A stretch of DNA of 64,000 nt from Macrosoma leucophasiata. Its lineage: Eukaryota; Arthropoda; Insecta; Lepidoptera; Hedylidae. Position numbers and translations under genes: made by a program. Positions 28,365-38,939 of the stretch are shown here, in pieces. Under the pieces are notes generated by a model. It was not told the DNA's origin, made no database searches, and saw only the letters and a program-made list of their open reading frames with translations. Positions within the stretch are counted from its first letter, which is position 1. Each line of letters starts with the position of its first letter. The DNA is taken from positions 8,928,001 through 8,992,000 of the forward strand of contig JAWQUS010000030.1 in NCBI GenBank assembly GCA_036365455.1. Reading direction: 5' to 3'.

Positions 28365-29888
28365 CATCATCATCATATCAGCCATAAGACGTCCACTGCT
28401 GAACATAGGCCTCCCCCAATGACCTCCATGCCGACCGATCGGAAGCGACGTGCATCCAGCGGGTACCTGCAGCCTTGATCAGGTCGTCGGTCCATCTTTC
28501 AGGTGGACGTCCTACGCTGCGTTTGCCGATACGTGGTCTCCACTCGAGAACCTTTCTGCCCCAGCGGCTATCGGTTCTCCGAGCTATGTGCCCTGCCCAT
28601 TGCCACTTCAGCTTGGAAATCTGCTTGGCTATGTCAGCGACTTTCGTTCGCCTACGGATCTCCTCATTTCTGTCGATTCGATCCAGTAGGGAAACGCCGA
28701 GCATAGCCCTTTCCATTGACCGCTGAGTGACTTGGAGCTTTCGTACGAGACCCATAATGAGAGACCACGTCTCGGCACCGTAGGTCATCACCGGTAAAAC
28801 GCACTGGTTGAAGACTTTCGTCTTCAAGGACTGCGGGATGTTTGACGAGAAAACGCTCCTTAACTTCCTGAACGCTGCCCAGCCGAGTTGGATTCGGCGA
28901 ATGACCTCTTTCTCGAAGTTCGACCTGCCTAGTTGTATGGTGTGTCCTAAATTATACTTATACTATATTCGTCGACAACTTCGAGGATCGAGTTCCCAAC
29001 GGATACTGGAGTGGGCGATACAAGGTTATTAAACATGACCTTGGTCTTATCCATGTTCATTTTAAGGCCCACTCTTTGGGACACTCGATTGAGGTCTTCG
29101 AGCATTGTGCTGAGATCTTCCAGCGACTCTGCCATGACTATAATATCGTCGGCAAACCGAAGGTGAGTGATGTATTGAAGGCAGGAGCTTGAAGGCGTCT
29201 TCCATTGAATTGGTGAAGAGCAGGGGTGAAATGACATCTCCCTGTCTTACGCCTCTCTGCAAAGGAATCGCCCTCGTGCATTGGTCCTGTACTCGGACTG
29301 ACATGGTGGCGTTTTTATACAGACACTTCAACACTTCGATGTACCGATAGTCAATGTGGCAACGCTGTAAAGACTGCAGCCATGCAACAGCCCATGTATC
29401 AACCGAATCAAAGGCTTTCTCATAGTCCACTAACGCTAAGCATAATGGCCAGTTATACTCCTCGGACTTCTGTATAACCTGCCGCAGCGTGTGTATGTGG
29501 TCTATGGTACTATAGCCTTTTCGGAAACCGGCTTGTTCGGGAGGCTGGAAGTCATCAAACCTGCGAGCGAGACGGTTCGTGATCACCCTCGAAAACACCT
29601 TGTAGACATGGCTCAGAAGCGAGATGGGTCTATAGTTCTTCAATAGGGCTTCATTACCTTTTTTGAAGAAAAGCACCACCACGCCTCTGTTCCATGCTTC
29701 TGGCGTAGTACCTTCGGATATAGGACGGAATTAAAGAGCTTCTGAAGGACTTTCAGTAACGGCGATCCACCCGCTTGCAGAAGCTCTGTAGTGATTCCGT
29801 CCTCTCCAGGCGCCTTGTTGTTCTTAAGCTGTTTGAGGGCCATCCTAATCTCGTACAGGCTGATGTTCGGGATATCTTCGGTATAGTG
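28365..29888 (-). mobile_element. 5'-truncated RTE-type non-LTR retrotransposon with exact target duplication
   Basis: Flanked by TACATTGAT at 28356-28364 and 29889-29897. Read on the - strand: 29843-29640 has LKQLKNNKAPGEDGITTELL; 29682-29062 has LLKNYRPISLLSHVYKVFSR, EQAGFRKGYSTIDHIHTLRQ and VDYEKAFDSVD; 29237-28947 carries HLRFADDIIVMAESLED; 28827-28378 has CVLPVMTYGAETWSLIMGLV and the RWAGH-like QWAGHIARRTDSRWGRK. The 3' end has the (ATG)n tail typical of RTE. The endonuclease is missing, and two frameshifts plus a roughly 30-bp deletion before FADD make it non-functional. The short, exact flanking repeat argues for a fairly recent insertion. Confidence 0.9.
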
Positions 29889-29899
29889 TACATTGATAT

Positions 29900-31110
29900 T
29901 AAGTGCTTATTACTGTAGCTTATAAAATTCTACATGAAACCAGAGATTTCAATATAGATTTGTTGCCACTCCTGAGACCTAAGTTATTAAGTACAATATG
30001 TACCTGATATTACAGGGCTGTTCTTCATATTTGAGCAAAAAACAATTTTATTGTTCTATTCGAGTGAACGATTATTAAATAATGAACAAGCCCTATTGTC
30101 ATAATTACGACTCTACAATTTGTGGAATGCCATCTGTCGGTGTAGTTTGGTACTAGCTAGATACGTAACTTACAAACTCTCCACAGGTTTTATGTTTACG
30201 ACTCTACAATTTGTCGAATGCCATCTATTAGCGTATTTGCACACGAGCTAGATGCAAAGTTTGCAAACTCATTTAACGTCTAGCAAAGTGTTCAACATCT
30301 GAAACAGGTTACATAATTAGCCAACCAGGAAACCTACATAATTAGTAGAAAAAATAGGTTAGACATATTTAATGGATTTCAGTAAGTTTATCTTTAAGTG
30401 ACAAAAAACAAATGTGTGGTCAATTTGTATATCCCCGTCAGATGATGTTACAACAATTTATTAAATAAAACAAGACTCTACTGACTTTTCGACAGAGTTA
30501 GAGATTTTTATATAGGTATAAGAGATTAAAACGCTGGATTAAAACGCTTGATTGTTTGTCTTATAAGATTACCTCATACATGTATATTTTCCCAACCATC
30601 AACGACACCTGTAAATCGTAGGTATTTCGGTGTAAAACGTTGCAAAAAGTCTGTAACTAGATGCACAACATACGAATCAATGTTACGTCTTGATCATAGA
30701 TGTCACCACTTTTTTGTAACAATTCTGCTGTAAGTAGTTCGTTTATTTGTTTTGTTACTCAATCTAGAGACGACGATAGGGTGCTTTCCATAATCTATGT
30801 TAAAATAATACTGTAAATCAAAGAAATAGGTACAATTTTTCTTGTCTAAATGTGTACACAGGATTGCACTATAAATTCTGAAATTTAAGAAAAAAGGGAA
30901 AGAAAAATGGGTATTCGGGCAGAAATTAAACTTGCGACCTCAGGATAACCAGTCCAGCTGGTTAGAACCAGTCCTAGAAAAAATCGATCAATTTCTAATT
31001 CTTTAATTTCTAAGTTCAATTTTTTTGATTTTTTTTTGATTTAGTTTTTATAAATTCTTTATAGATTTGTTTTTTAAGATTCGATATGTTATTTTTAAAA
31101 CTATCATGTT
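29900..31110. other. intergenic, with a local tandem duplication
   Basis: TTACGACTCTACAATTTGT followed by GAATGCCATCT occurs at about 30105 and 30196, a tandem duplication of roughly 90 bp. At 30900-30975, TGCGACCTCAGGATAACCAG then TCCAGC is a SINE scrap like 38020-38045. No gene seen. Confidence 0.5.
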
Positions 31111-31399
31111 TTATAACTTTATTATTACTTTTTTTTTAATATGTAGCAACATTTCTGTAAAATTATCTCCTTTATCAGGGCGGGGGCAATAAGGGGTTTT
31201 ACCGCTTGACACTTAATAAAAGTAAACAATTGATGCCTATATGGATATTTTGGCGCGTGGATGACGTTGATAGGGGGGAGCCAGAGTTTAATTAGGTGTG
31301 TCGAATACATATGGACGGTCAAAGGGAGTTCATGGTGTACAAATGGGCATTTGCGACGTAAATAACTGGTGTATTCTCCGCGTTTCCCTGCGACATAAA

Positions 31400-31495
31400 A
31401 TTGATCACACATGAGGAGATCTGCTTAAGAACCATAGTTACCGACATAGCCCACCAAATAGCGAAAGTCACATGGCGGTGGGCAGAGTAAATACT
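31400..31495 (+). mobile_element. old RTE C-terminal relic
   Basis: Reads HEEICLRTIVTDIAHQIAKV then TWRWAE, aligning with NEEIRRRTKVADIAKQISKL then KWQWAG of the 8.3 kb and 28 kb copies. It is diverged, so it is an older insertion. Confidence 0.6.
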
Positions 31496-31499
31496 GTTT

Positions 31500-32160
31500 G
31501 CTGTTACACCTTTCTGTTTTTGTATTCATTTCACAAAAAAAAATACGTGATAGTATTATTAATAATATCTACTTGGGTGTTCCGGTCTTTGAATGAGTTA
31601 TGAATCGGAAATCCTCGGCATTAGCTGAATGAAGAAAATGGAAATAATTGACACTCTTAGGTACACCAACATTCTCTACGTTGAATAAGTACCTATACAA
31701 CAGGACTGTTTTACGGACAGTTATATGCGACTTTAGGTATATATATATCTATATATATATACCTATGAGCTATTAGCAGTCTGACAACAATATCTCAGAG
31801 TTGGATTGACCTGACACTATGCAGAAGCGATCCCATACGAAATTGGCAAGACTCTCAAATAGCTCAATCATAATAATACTTGCTCTGGATTGGTCAGGTG
31901 GATCCGGATGTATAGGAGCTTTTTAATTAAATTAGTAACAGTATTTCATGATCACAAGTGGTAGAGTACCACGAAGTTCGAGGGCGTAGGCAATAACGTT
32001 TGAAGTAGTAGCAGTAGTTGCTTGTCCTTCTCCTAAGATAATTGCATATAGGTATATACATTTTACAATACAACAAAATTAAAAACTGCAATTATTAAAA
32101 AGCGAATTATAGTAATTTTAGCTATATGCATCCATTTTAAAATTGAAACTATTAGAAATT
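31500..32160. other. intergenic, nothing recognised
   Basis: AT-rich, with a short ATATATCTATATATATA tract near 31740. No gene or complete repeat is seen. Confidence 0.4.
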
Positions 32161-32518
32161 AGCGCATCACCTCTTGCAGGCAGCCTCTCTACATCAATCG
32201 CAACAACATTTTGTTATACGACTTTTTAAAGTGAATAGTTTTTAAAATTCAAATTTTAACATACCTACGAAATTATTTTTATGCCGCTAAACTGGCATTT
32301 ATTCTGAGCGTAGTAGCTAGTATTCCTAGGCAAATATCGCCACACAAAGCGCGGAACAGGATTGCGAGGTGACGCAGCGGCGGCAATGGTCTTTTGAACT
32401 TTTGCAAACATTTACCTATTTGTTTTTTTTTGGGTGATTTATCAAGATTAGTAAAAAGTCGAAGAACAAATGTTCTTGGGATTGATCTGGAGAGGCTGCC
32501 TGCAAGACGTGATGCGCT
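32161..32518. mobile_element. 358-bp element with 29-bp terminal inverted repeats
   Basis: Left end AGCGCATCACCTCTTGCAGG then CAGCCTCTC. The right end is its reverse complement with one mismatch (32490-32518). The interior is non-coding and not otherwise repeated in the window. No target duplication is obvious. It looks like a non-autonomous DNA transposon, family unknown to me. Confidence 0.65.
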
Positions 32519-32519
32519 G

Positions 32520-33620
32520 CGAAGGTGGTATAATTCAGTTTTCTAATTTTGTCTTCAACCTGTAAAATATTGTTAAGATAAAATAGATGGATGAATATAA
32601 AATTACTTTAATTCGCTTAAATGACGCGGAAGAAATGTTATACCACACGGTCTATTTGAAGATAATCTGTGTTGATATAATATTGTAATCATTAATGTCA
32701 TCAAATAAAACATATAATGTTTATATATTTATATCTGTTTGATATTACAACGAACGTGCTCGCGTGTGCTTGCAATTTAAATTTTAAAGTGTTCGAGTAC
32801 GCGATCCCGAAGAGCTTAGAAAGACTTTACACTTGATTTATAGGCACAGGTAACGGCTGAAAAATTCAAATTTCGCGCCACACTGTAGTTCCCATTAAAA
32901 CGGGGCGGGTAAACTTTCAAACATTTTTGTACCGGCCTGACATAACTGCCGGTGTATTAAAATTATGTTTTCATTCTTGTAAATAACATCAACGTGTTTA
33001 CTAATTATTCATGGAATGTGTGTATGTAAATGTTCAAATATATGCAAATAGATAGTCTACATAATATCCGTATGGTAAGTAGGTACTATAGGTGCTGCGG
33101 TGGTACCTGCCTTTATATACAATTTATTAAGGTAAGTATTTGGTATGTTTGTATTGACGTTATTTTATTGTCATCGTTAAGACTGCTGAGAAAATGAAAT
33201 GAAGGTGACAAATAAGCGTACAGTTCACATCCAATAATATGGTAAATAAATAAAAACTGCACCATACTGTAATTATTGTGCACCTATATGTCAATTTTCT
33301 CGTAGTCCATTGAAATGTTACATTGCGTTTTTACGCAAACCTAACTGGAATATGTACCTAATCTGCCAAAAAATGTACTACTTGTTAATTAATGACAAAT
33401 AAATAATTATTATCTTGAGAAGAGAAGCTATATAATATATATATATAAAAATCAATGCCACTTTCGTTGTAATTTTATAACTCAAGAACGGGCTCACCTA
33501 TCCAAACCAAATGTTTAGTCTTTGTTCGGACTATTTAGTAGATGGTTTGTGTGAAGTTTGCACAAAATCGGTAGAGCGGTTCTTCATTTATCACATTTGT
33601 TTTATGTACGGAATGCATGC
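32520..33620. other. intergenic with degraded Helitron or MITE sequence
   Basis: At 33440-33600, TATAACTCAAGAACGGGCTC and AAATCGGTAGAGCGGTTCTT is a recurrent lepidopteran non-autonomous repeat type. No gene seen. Confidence 0.45.
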
Positions 33621-33915
33621 AGTATGCAGCTCACATTGATGTTAAGTGATGACTACCGCCTATAGACACCTACACAAAAACCTGAGGTCAATATGCAGAT
33701 GCGTTGCCACCCCAGAGACCTAAGTTGTCATGTCTCTGTAAAGCTATTACGTTTATTAACTTTAGAATTAATAATTTTTATTAAAAAACTTTTGATTTTT
33801 TTTTCGTGTTCCGACTACGACATTGCTTAACACTAGCATTTAGCGGTAGATACATTAGGTAATGCGGTGATGCCGTGGTGCCTACGTCCTCGAGCTCCCA
33901 GCACTGGAATTCTAC
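33620..33915 (-). repeat. SINE-like family A, inverted, with an internal AT-rich insertion
   Basis: GCTCACATTGATGTTAAGTG, TATGCAGATGCGTTGCCACC and TTAGCGGTAGATACATTAGG are family A blocks in reverse. Roughly 33745-33810 is extra A/T-rich sequence. Confidence 0.65.
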
Positions 33916-34537
33916 CAGTATAATTATTATTTATATTATAATATATAGTATATTTTTTGTAACAAATGAATTCAATAAGTGGCGGATCATTTTGTGTATG
34001 GGTATTTTGCTGTCAAATTGAACCTTTTCAGATGGGGATTGTGCTGTCAAATTGAAACTTTTCAGTGTTGACAGTATTTTTTTAAATATTTCACATTAAA
34101 TGTAGCGAAGCACGTACCAGGCTGCTAGTGTATTATTATATTGAAGTCACTTTAAAAGCGAAGTATAGCTTTAGGCATTAACTATTAATTTAGTTTTCCC
34201 CTGGCGGTTCATACCTGTAACTTTAGCTTGTATATTCTATGACTTGAGACTAACTTGGGGATTATAGTGTTGCATCTTAATGTAATATGAACATGATTAA
34301 TTATTATTAAAACAAGCAGAGATTGCGGGCGTGTATAGTAATTTATGTGTGATGTAGGCAGCACCTGTCGCCTGCTTATTCCAGCTTGTAGGGAAGTTTG
34401 TTCCTTGCTTGTTCATTAGAGATGTTGAGGAAATCCGTATATAAATAAGTATTTCCTTCATATATCTGTTTATTTTCGATACACAGTTTGTTTAGATATT
34501 TGTATGTAGAATGTGTTTGAGTCAATACTTCTTCAGC
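33916..34537. other. intergenic, nothing recognised
   Basis: AT-rich. GGGATTGTGCTGTCAAATTG near 34034 echoes GGGTATTTTGCTGTCAAATTG near 33999, a short local repeat. Nothing coding is seen. Confidence 0.4.
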
Positions 34538-34843
34538 TTCTTTGCCAGTTACAACATTGTGTATTGATTATGTAGATATAATCTTTTATAGTGCTTTTTA
34601 TTAGGTAAACAAAATGGGACAAGATGAGTACGTTTGTTTCATTCGATATTTACTGTTGAAATAAGTAATAATAAAGTGTGCATAGTTATGCATAGTTATG
34701 CACACTTTATTATTACTTATTTCAACAGTAAATATCGAATGAAACAAACGTACTCATCTTGTCCCATTTTGTTTACCTAATAAAAAGCACTATAAAAGAT
34801 TATATCTACATAATCAATACACAATGTTGTAACTGGCAAAGAA
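34538..34843. repeat. near-perfect 306-bp palindrome
   Basis: Left arm from 34538 (TTCTTTGCCAGTTACAAC) is the reverse complement of the right arm ending at 34843 (GTTGTAACTGGCAAAGAA). The centre of symmetry is between 34690 and 34691. The only mismatches I find are 34685/34696 and 34686/34695. There is effectively no loop. The arms do not match any other repeat in the window. Confidence 0.92.
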
Positions 34844-34844
34844 T

Positions 34845-34909
34845 TCCAGTACTTATATGCAGTACCTTTTTATTAACTCATAAAAAGGTACTGCATATAG
34901 GTACTGGAT
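34845..34909. repeat. second palindrome, adjacent
   Basis: TCCAGTACTTATATGCAGTA and CCTTTTTAT pair with ATAAAAAGG and TACTGCATATAGGTACTGGA, with one mismatch and an 8-base loop. It begins one base after the 306-bp palindrome ends. Confidence 0.85.
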
Positions 34910-35200
34910 ACATCACAAATCTAGCCGAGTGGTTATAATTGTTTCAAGTACATGACCCGCACCAATAAATATGAAGTAATGCGAGCAGCAAGATTTTAGA
35001 TCAAAACTCACAAAATGGTAACAAATAACAATCCATACACACCTCGACACGCGAAACGCGCGTTTTCTAGGCTGCTAAATTTAAAAAGGGTACTTATGAT
35101 TGCGGTGCTGCAAACGCGCGATAAATATACGCGGAATACGCGAGTGCAACTTTAATTCGCGCGCTCTATGCAGGCTTGATTCGTATATGCTGCTAAAACT
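34910..35200. other. intergenic, CG-richer stretch
   Basis: ACGCGAAACGCGCGTTTTC at 35048-35066 and further CGCG words are the only notable content. It would be 3' flanking DNA if the frame at 35202-35370 is real. Confidence 0.35.
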
Positions 35201-35201
35201 T

Positions 35202-35370
35202 CTAATCTTCGTCGTCTTCAAAGCGGTGTGCTTCCATTTCAAATTCTTCTGAGTGCGCGGTGCTTCCAAATTGCCCGAACCCTTGAGTTGCCCAATGACG
35301 ATATTCCGATAGAGTCAAATGCGCGTCGACGGTGCCGAAATTAAACGTGGTGTGCAACAGTGTAGGTACT
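35202..35370 (-). CDS. possible terminal coding exon of an unidentified gene
   Basis: On the - strand, an acceptor-like TTGTACTTAG is followed by one base and 55 open codons reading VPTLLHTTFNFGTVDAHLTL, then SEYRHWATQGFGQFGSTAHS and ending in EMEAHRFEDDED and TAG. The even spread of residues, the acidic tail and the frame ending cleanly are like a real last exon. It has no ATG, so a start-based search would miss it. I do not recognise the family. It could also be a captured exon or a transposon fragment. No upstream exon was found. Confidence 0.35.
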
Positions 35371-36725
35371 CTAAGTACAATGGAATCTCATTAGTTAAAG
35401 ATTTCTAACTTTTTAATATACTGCCTAAGTAGCCTTGCGCCTGCGATTCCGACTTCCTGGGTTCGATCCCCGACTCGAAGCGTTTAATGTCGTTGAAATG
35501 TGCCGCCTACCAGACGATTCAAAGTTTGAGTAGCGAAAATTAATTAATATTTCCTTTAAAAGTAATAAACGTTAAATACCTAATAAGACGCAAAAACTAC
35601 AACAGTTTTTGATACAGTGTATAGTCAAGCAATTTGTAAATGTAGAACGAGAGAGCCATTTCTATAATCACATCATGAGTCTGACATTGCCTTGGGGAAC
35701 ACACACGCCTGTAATCGAACATGACTATTCCCTTTTTACCGTTCCCTCTCCTTGCTAACATCTAAAAATAATGTCGTGTTTATAGTAGGAGAGATACTGA
35801 ACGCTCGGAGTAACGTTGGCGCTGTAAGGCTAGAAAATTTTGTAGGGATGAATCATAACTCGCTAAGTACAAAAACCATCGCCTGGCAAGGATTAACCCG
35901 TCACGTCATCTGGATTTCTGATGAGAAAAGTTACTTCCATATTTTAGATCTGGCTCGATTGCGACCGTTTATGTTGCGTCTTAAAGTTCAATTTTTGTGT
36001 GTTCGGATATTTAGAGAAAATCACGATTTGTTTACTGGAAATGAGCGACTCAATCATCGTATCATATATACGTCATCGTAATACAAAATCTCTGTTCAAG
36101 TCTTCGTGTAAATACTATTACTGAATTATTTAGGCTACAGTCTCGTGAAGAACAAAAAGATAACATGTGGCATCGTCCGTTGAATTTAATACTCTGGAAA
36201 TTTAGAGGAATAGTCCTAAGCATAGCCACTAAGGTAAGAGGCGGAATAGATAGTAATAAAATTAACCTAATTATTATAAATTCCGTTTGTAGAAACATAG
36301 AAGTTCACTCATTTTTTTTTCACAAATTGTATGTATTTTTTTTTTATTTTTGTTATTGAGAAAAATAAAATAAAAACAATAATTGTATGTATTTGTCATA
36401 TATTTGATAGTGTGCGACGCTGTTTGATACGTTTGTCAAATATACGCATGTTTGACGCTTTTTGTGAAAATCTTTTTCGAGATGTTGATCTCCAGTTTGA
36501 AATCGTGAAGAACGAATAACAATTTTAATTTAGGAAGTCTGCTTCCAGGCTTTTTGTCATGTTAGTAATAAAATCTTATACATAATATACAACATCTTAA
36601 CCAAGTTCAATTACATAAATTGTTTTAGTTTAACATACGTACTAAAAATAAGTTTGATAAATAAATCACTTTATGTCTCACAGTATTATATATTCTCTGT
36701 CATAGTGTTGTGTTGTTAAAAACAT
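35371..36725. other. intergenic with SINE scrap
   Basis: CCTGGGTTCGATCCCCGACT at 35457-35476 is a polymerase III B box, probably a SINE head on the + strand. The open frames at 35752-36081 and 36062-36519 have no family likeness. Confidence 0.4.
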
Positions 36726-36728
36726 CAC

Positions 36729-36990
36729 TGGTGGTAGAGTTCAAGTTAAGCTTTCGAAGGCGTAGGCACCACCACCGTTAATCGCTGCGGAATAGTAGTG
36801 TTCAGCACTATCGTGTTTTGATTAGATGGTGATGTATGGTTCCATAATCACTATCATAACCATTATAATTTAGGCCTCGGGGGTACGCATCTGCATTATG
36901 TTCTCCGATTTTATGTCAATGTTTATAGGTAGACTGTAGTATTCACTTACCATCCATGTGACCTACCTACATAATCGTTTGCCATCATCA
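36729..36990 (+). repeat. SINE-like family A copy, diverged
   Basis: GGTGGTAGAGTTCAAGTTAA, GTAGTGTTCAGCACTATCGT and TACGCATCTGCATTATG follow family order. The 3' end is changed. Confidence 0.65.
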
Positions 36991-36999
36991 TAATAGAAA

Positions 37000-37860
37000 C
37001 AAAATTGAATAAAAGTTCAAATAACTTTTGTATTATGCAATCAGAATACCGCTGTATCAAGCGGTGTATAAAAGGAAGTGTCCAACGGAGCGTTGTACAG
37101 CTCAGCTCTAATTGGGGTTGTGGCAATCGGGCCGGGGCCTATCCTATCCGCCTTACAGCCGCACCCGTAATAAAATAAGCAGTTTTTCCGATTCGACGTT
37201 TCATCTTGTCGCTTCGTATTCCGCAGGCAACTTTCGTTTGGAGAAAATCGTGTACGGCGGTCTCTTGCGGATTGTAAGTACGAATTAGCTTTGGTTACAT
37301 ATTTCAAAGGGAAAACGTAAACACAAGTAAAGGATTCTGTGTTAACATTGGACGTGAACTGAATGCGATACGGCATACGAGTTCGGTTGTGAGCTATGTG
37401 GCTCTAATAGCTTACTATTTCGCGTTATCAGTTCGTATAAATGTAATACTCGCGGAAATGAGTTTTCATTTCCGCCGTTGGTGAAACTTTTCGCCGTTTT
37501 CGCTGTCTGCTCCGTTACGATTAATTTATTTTTCAAAGTAAAATATGTGTATTTTAGTATTATATTGATTATTTCCAGTTTAATGATGGAAAATTGTTCA
37601 CTTTCTAAATCACATAAGACGGCACAAAAACTTTTCTCGATTTAAGTAGTGTCTTTTCATAATCAACAAGCCTTTTCTCACGACTTCGTTTGCTTATTAT
37701 TCCCATTGGAATTTAAGGAAATCCTCTCTTATTTCTTCATTACACTCCTCGAGGTATTTCAATTTTCCGAATTCTAGATTTCTACGACTAGTAGTTATTT
37801 CGGCTGCGCGTTATGTGTCCGTTACTCAGTCATTCAATCACTTTTTTATATTACACTCTA
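37000..37860. other. intergenic; 111-codon open frame on - strand judged uncertain
   Basis: The - strand frame at 37376-37041 (MPYRIQFTSNVNTESFTCVY and on) is GC-richer than its surroundings, but its composition and lack of splice context give no support. CTCAGCTCTAATTGGGGTTG near 37102 might be promoter-like sequence. Nothing was recognised. Confidence 0.3.
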
Positions 37861-37865
37861 GGTAT

Positions 37866-38060
37866 CTCTTATATTACTCTCTGCGCCCCACACTAGGTAT
37901 AAACCTGTGTCATGGGTGCGGTTGTTCACACATGACACATACACACACCCAGACCTGAAACATATCTGTAGAAAATAAAGTAAAATGGGAAAGAATAAGA
38001 CTTCGGGCAGGAATCGAGCCTGCGACCTCAGGATAACCAGTCCAGCCGCTTTACCTAAGC
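37866..38060 (-). repeat. tRNA-derived SINE
   Basis: On the - strand, TAGCTTAGGTAAAGCGGCTG then GGCTCGATTCC make A- and B-box-like blocks. The body TATCTGTAG and TGGGTGTGTGTATG, and GGTTTATACCTAGTG, match 22285-22410. Confidence 0.65.
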
Positions 38061-38124
38061 TACCGAAGTCCCACACCGATACGTCAAATTTTGCCTTCCC
38101 TTTTTGATTTTTAATTGATTTTAG

Positions 38125-38225
38125 GGTATATCTGTAGTTCATACAAATATTAGTTCCGGTACAGGCATGGAGTCCGTTAGCCTCGGTTCAAACGGTCGTC
38201 ACACACCGCTGGATCAATAGGCTTG
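38125..38225 (-). repeat. second SINE head fragment
   Basis: TTGATCCAGCGGTGTGTGAC and GGTTCAAACC-like sequence on the - strand resemble the SINE at 16200-16400 (TAGTCCAGCGGTGTGAG). It is diverged. Confidence 0.45.
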
Positions 38226-38249
38226 TCAAAGAATGGCGACTGCAGAGTC

Positions 38250-38390
38250 ACATTTTTCACCATATCTCATCATATTAGCAGATGTCCACTGCTGGACCAA
38301 AGGCTCCTATAAAGAACCATAAGGGGGATATGCTTTAATCGAGACCGCCATTGTTCGGTTGACTGACTGCACATGTGGAAGAATTCTACA
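38250..38390 (-). mobile_element. RTE-type 3' end fragment
   Basis: CATATTAGCAGATGTCCACT then GCTGGACCAAAGGC resembles the RTE 3' ends at 28370 and 44670 (CATATCAGCCATAAGACGTC, then CACTGCTGAACATAGG), so it is a different RTE family in the same orientation. Confidence 0.45.
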
Positions 38391-38935
38391 GTGTTGCCAG
38401 ATGATCTCGGCGACGTACCCCTAGAGTATTTTGGTTTACCCCTAACAATCCCCTAGAATACGCTATAAAAAATGATGGGGAACCGAACCCGTCACTCTCT
38501 ATCTACGACTTTGAATGCTGCGCTAGTACCACTACACTATCAAAAGTTTTATGATATCATCGGTGGAAAATGGTACCTACATGCTCTTTAGAGGTATTGA
38601 GGCTTGATATAACGATTAAGTTTGACAGATTAGGAAGTTACGTTTTTTTTTAATAATTAACAAAAATATATTATTAAACTTTACTGTTTGTTTATAGCTA
38701 AAATTCGTTATCTTCAACATCTCGAATCTCCACCTCGACTAGTTGCGGTGCACAAGTAATGTAAGATGGTGGAAAAACATTAACACGCAACGTCATACAA
38801 AACTGTATTTGGCGTGTTTTTTAAATTAAAAATCCCCCAATTATCCCCCTATTCTACCCCTAACTCGGACGAAAACCCCCTAAATATGGCGGGGGAAATC
38901 CCCTGATCTGGCAACACTGGAATTCTCTAGTAGTA
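38382..38935. repeat. inverted-repeat-flanked unit with a tRNA-like core
   Basis: GAATTCTACAGTGTTGCCAG near the left and CTGGCAACACTGGAATTC near the right are inverted with a few changes. Inside, on the - strand, TAGTGTAGTGGTACTAGCGC and GGGTTCGGTTCCCC look like A and B boxes of a tRNA-derived SINE, and CCCC-rich tracts (ATCCCCCAATTATCCCCC) flank it. Confidence 0.5.
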
Positions 38936-38939
38936 GAAG

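Noticed and set aside
28378..28827. A host gene for the 149-codon frame
   Set aside because: The sequence repeats at 8.6 and 44.7 kb with (CAT)n tails and target duplications, so it is the RTE retrotransposon.
37041..37376. 111-codon - strand frame as a gene
   Set aside because: No motif, no signal peptide and no splice context; kept only as an uncertain note.
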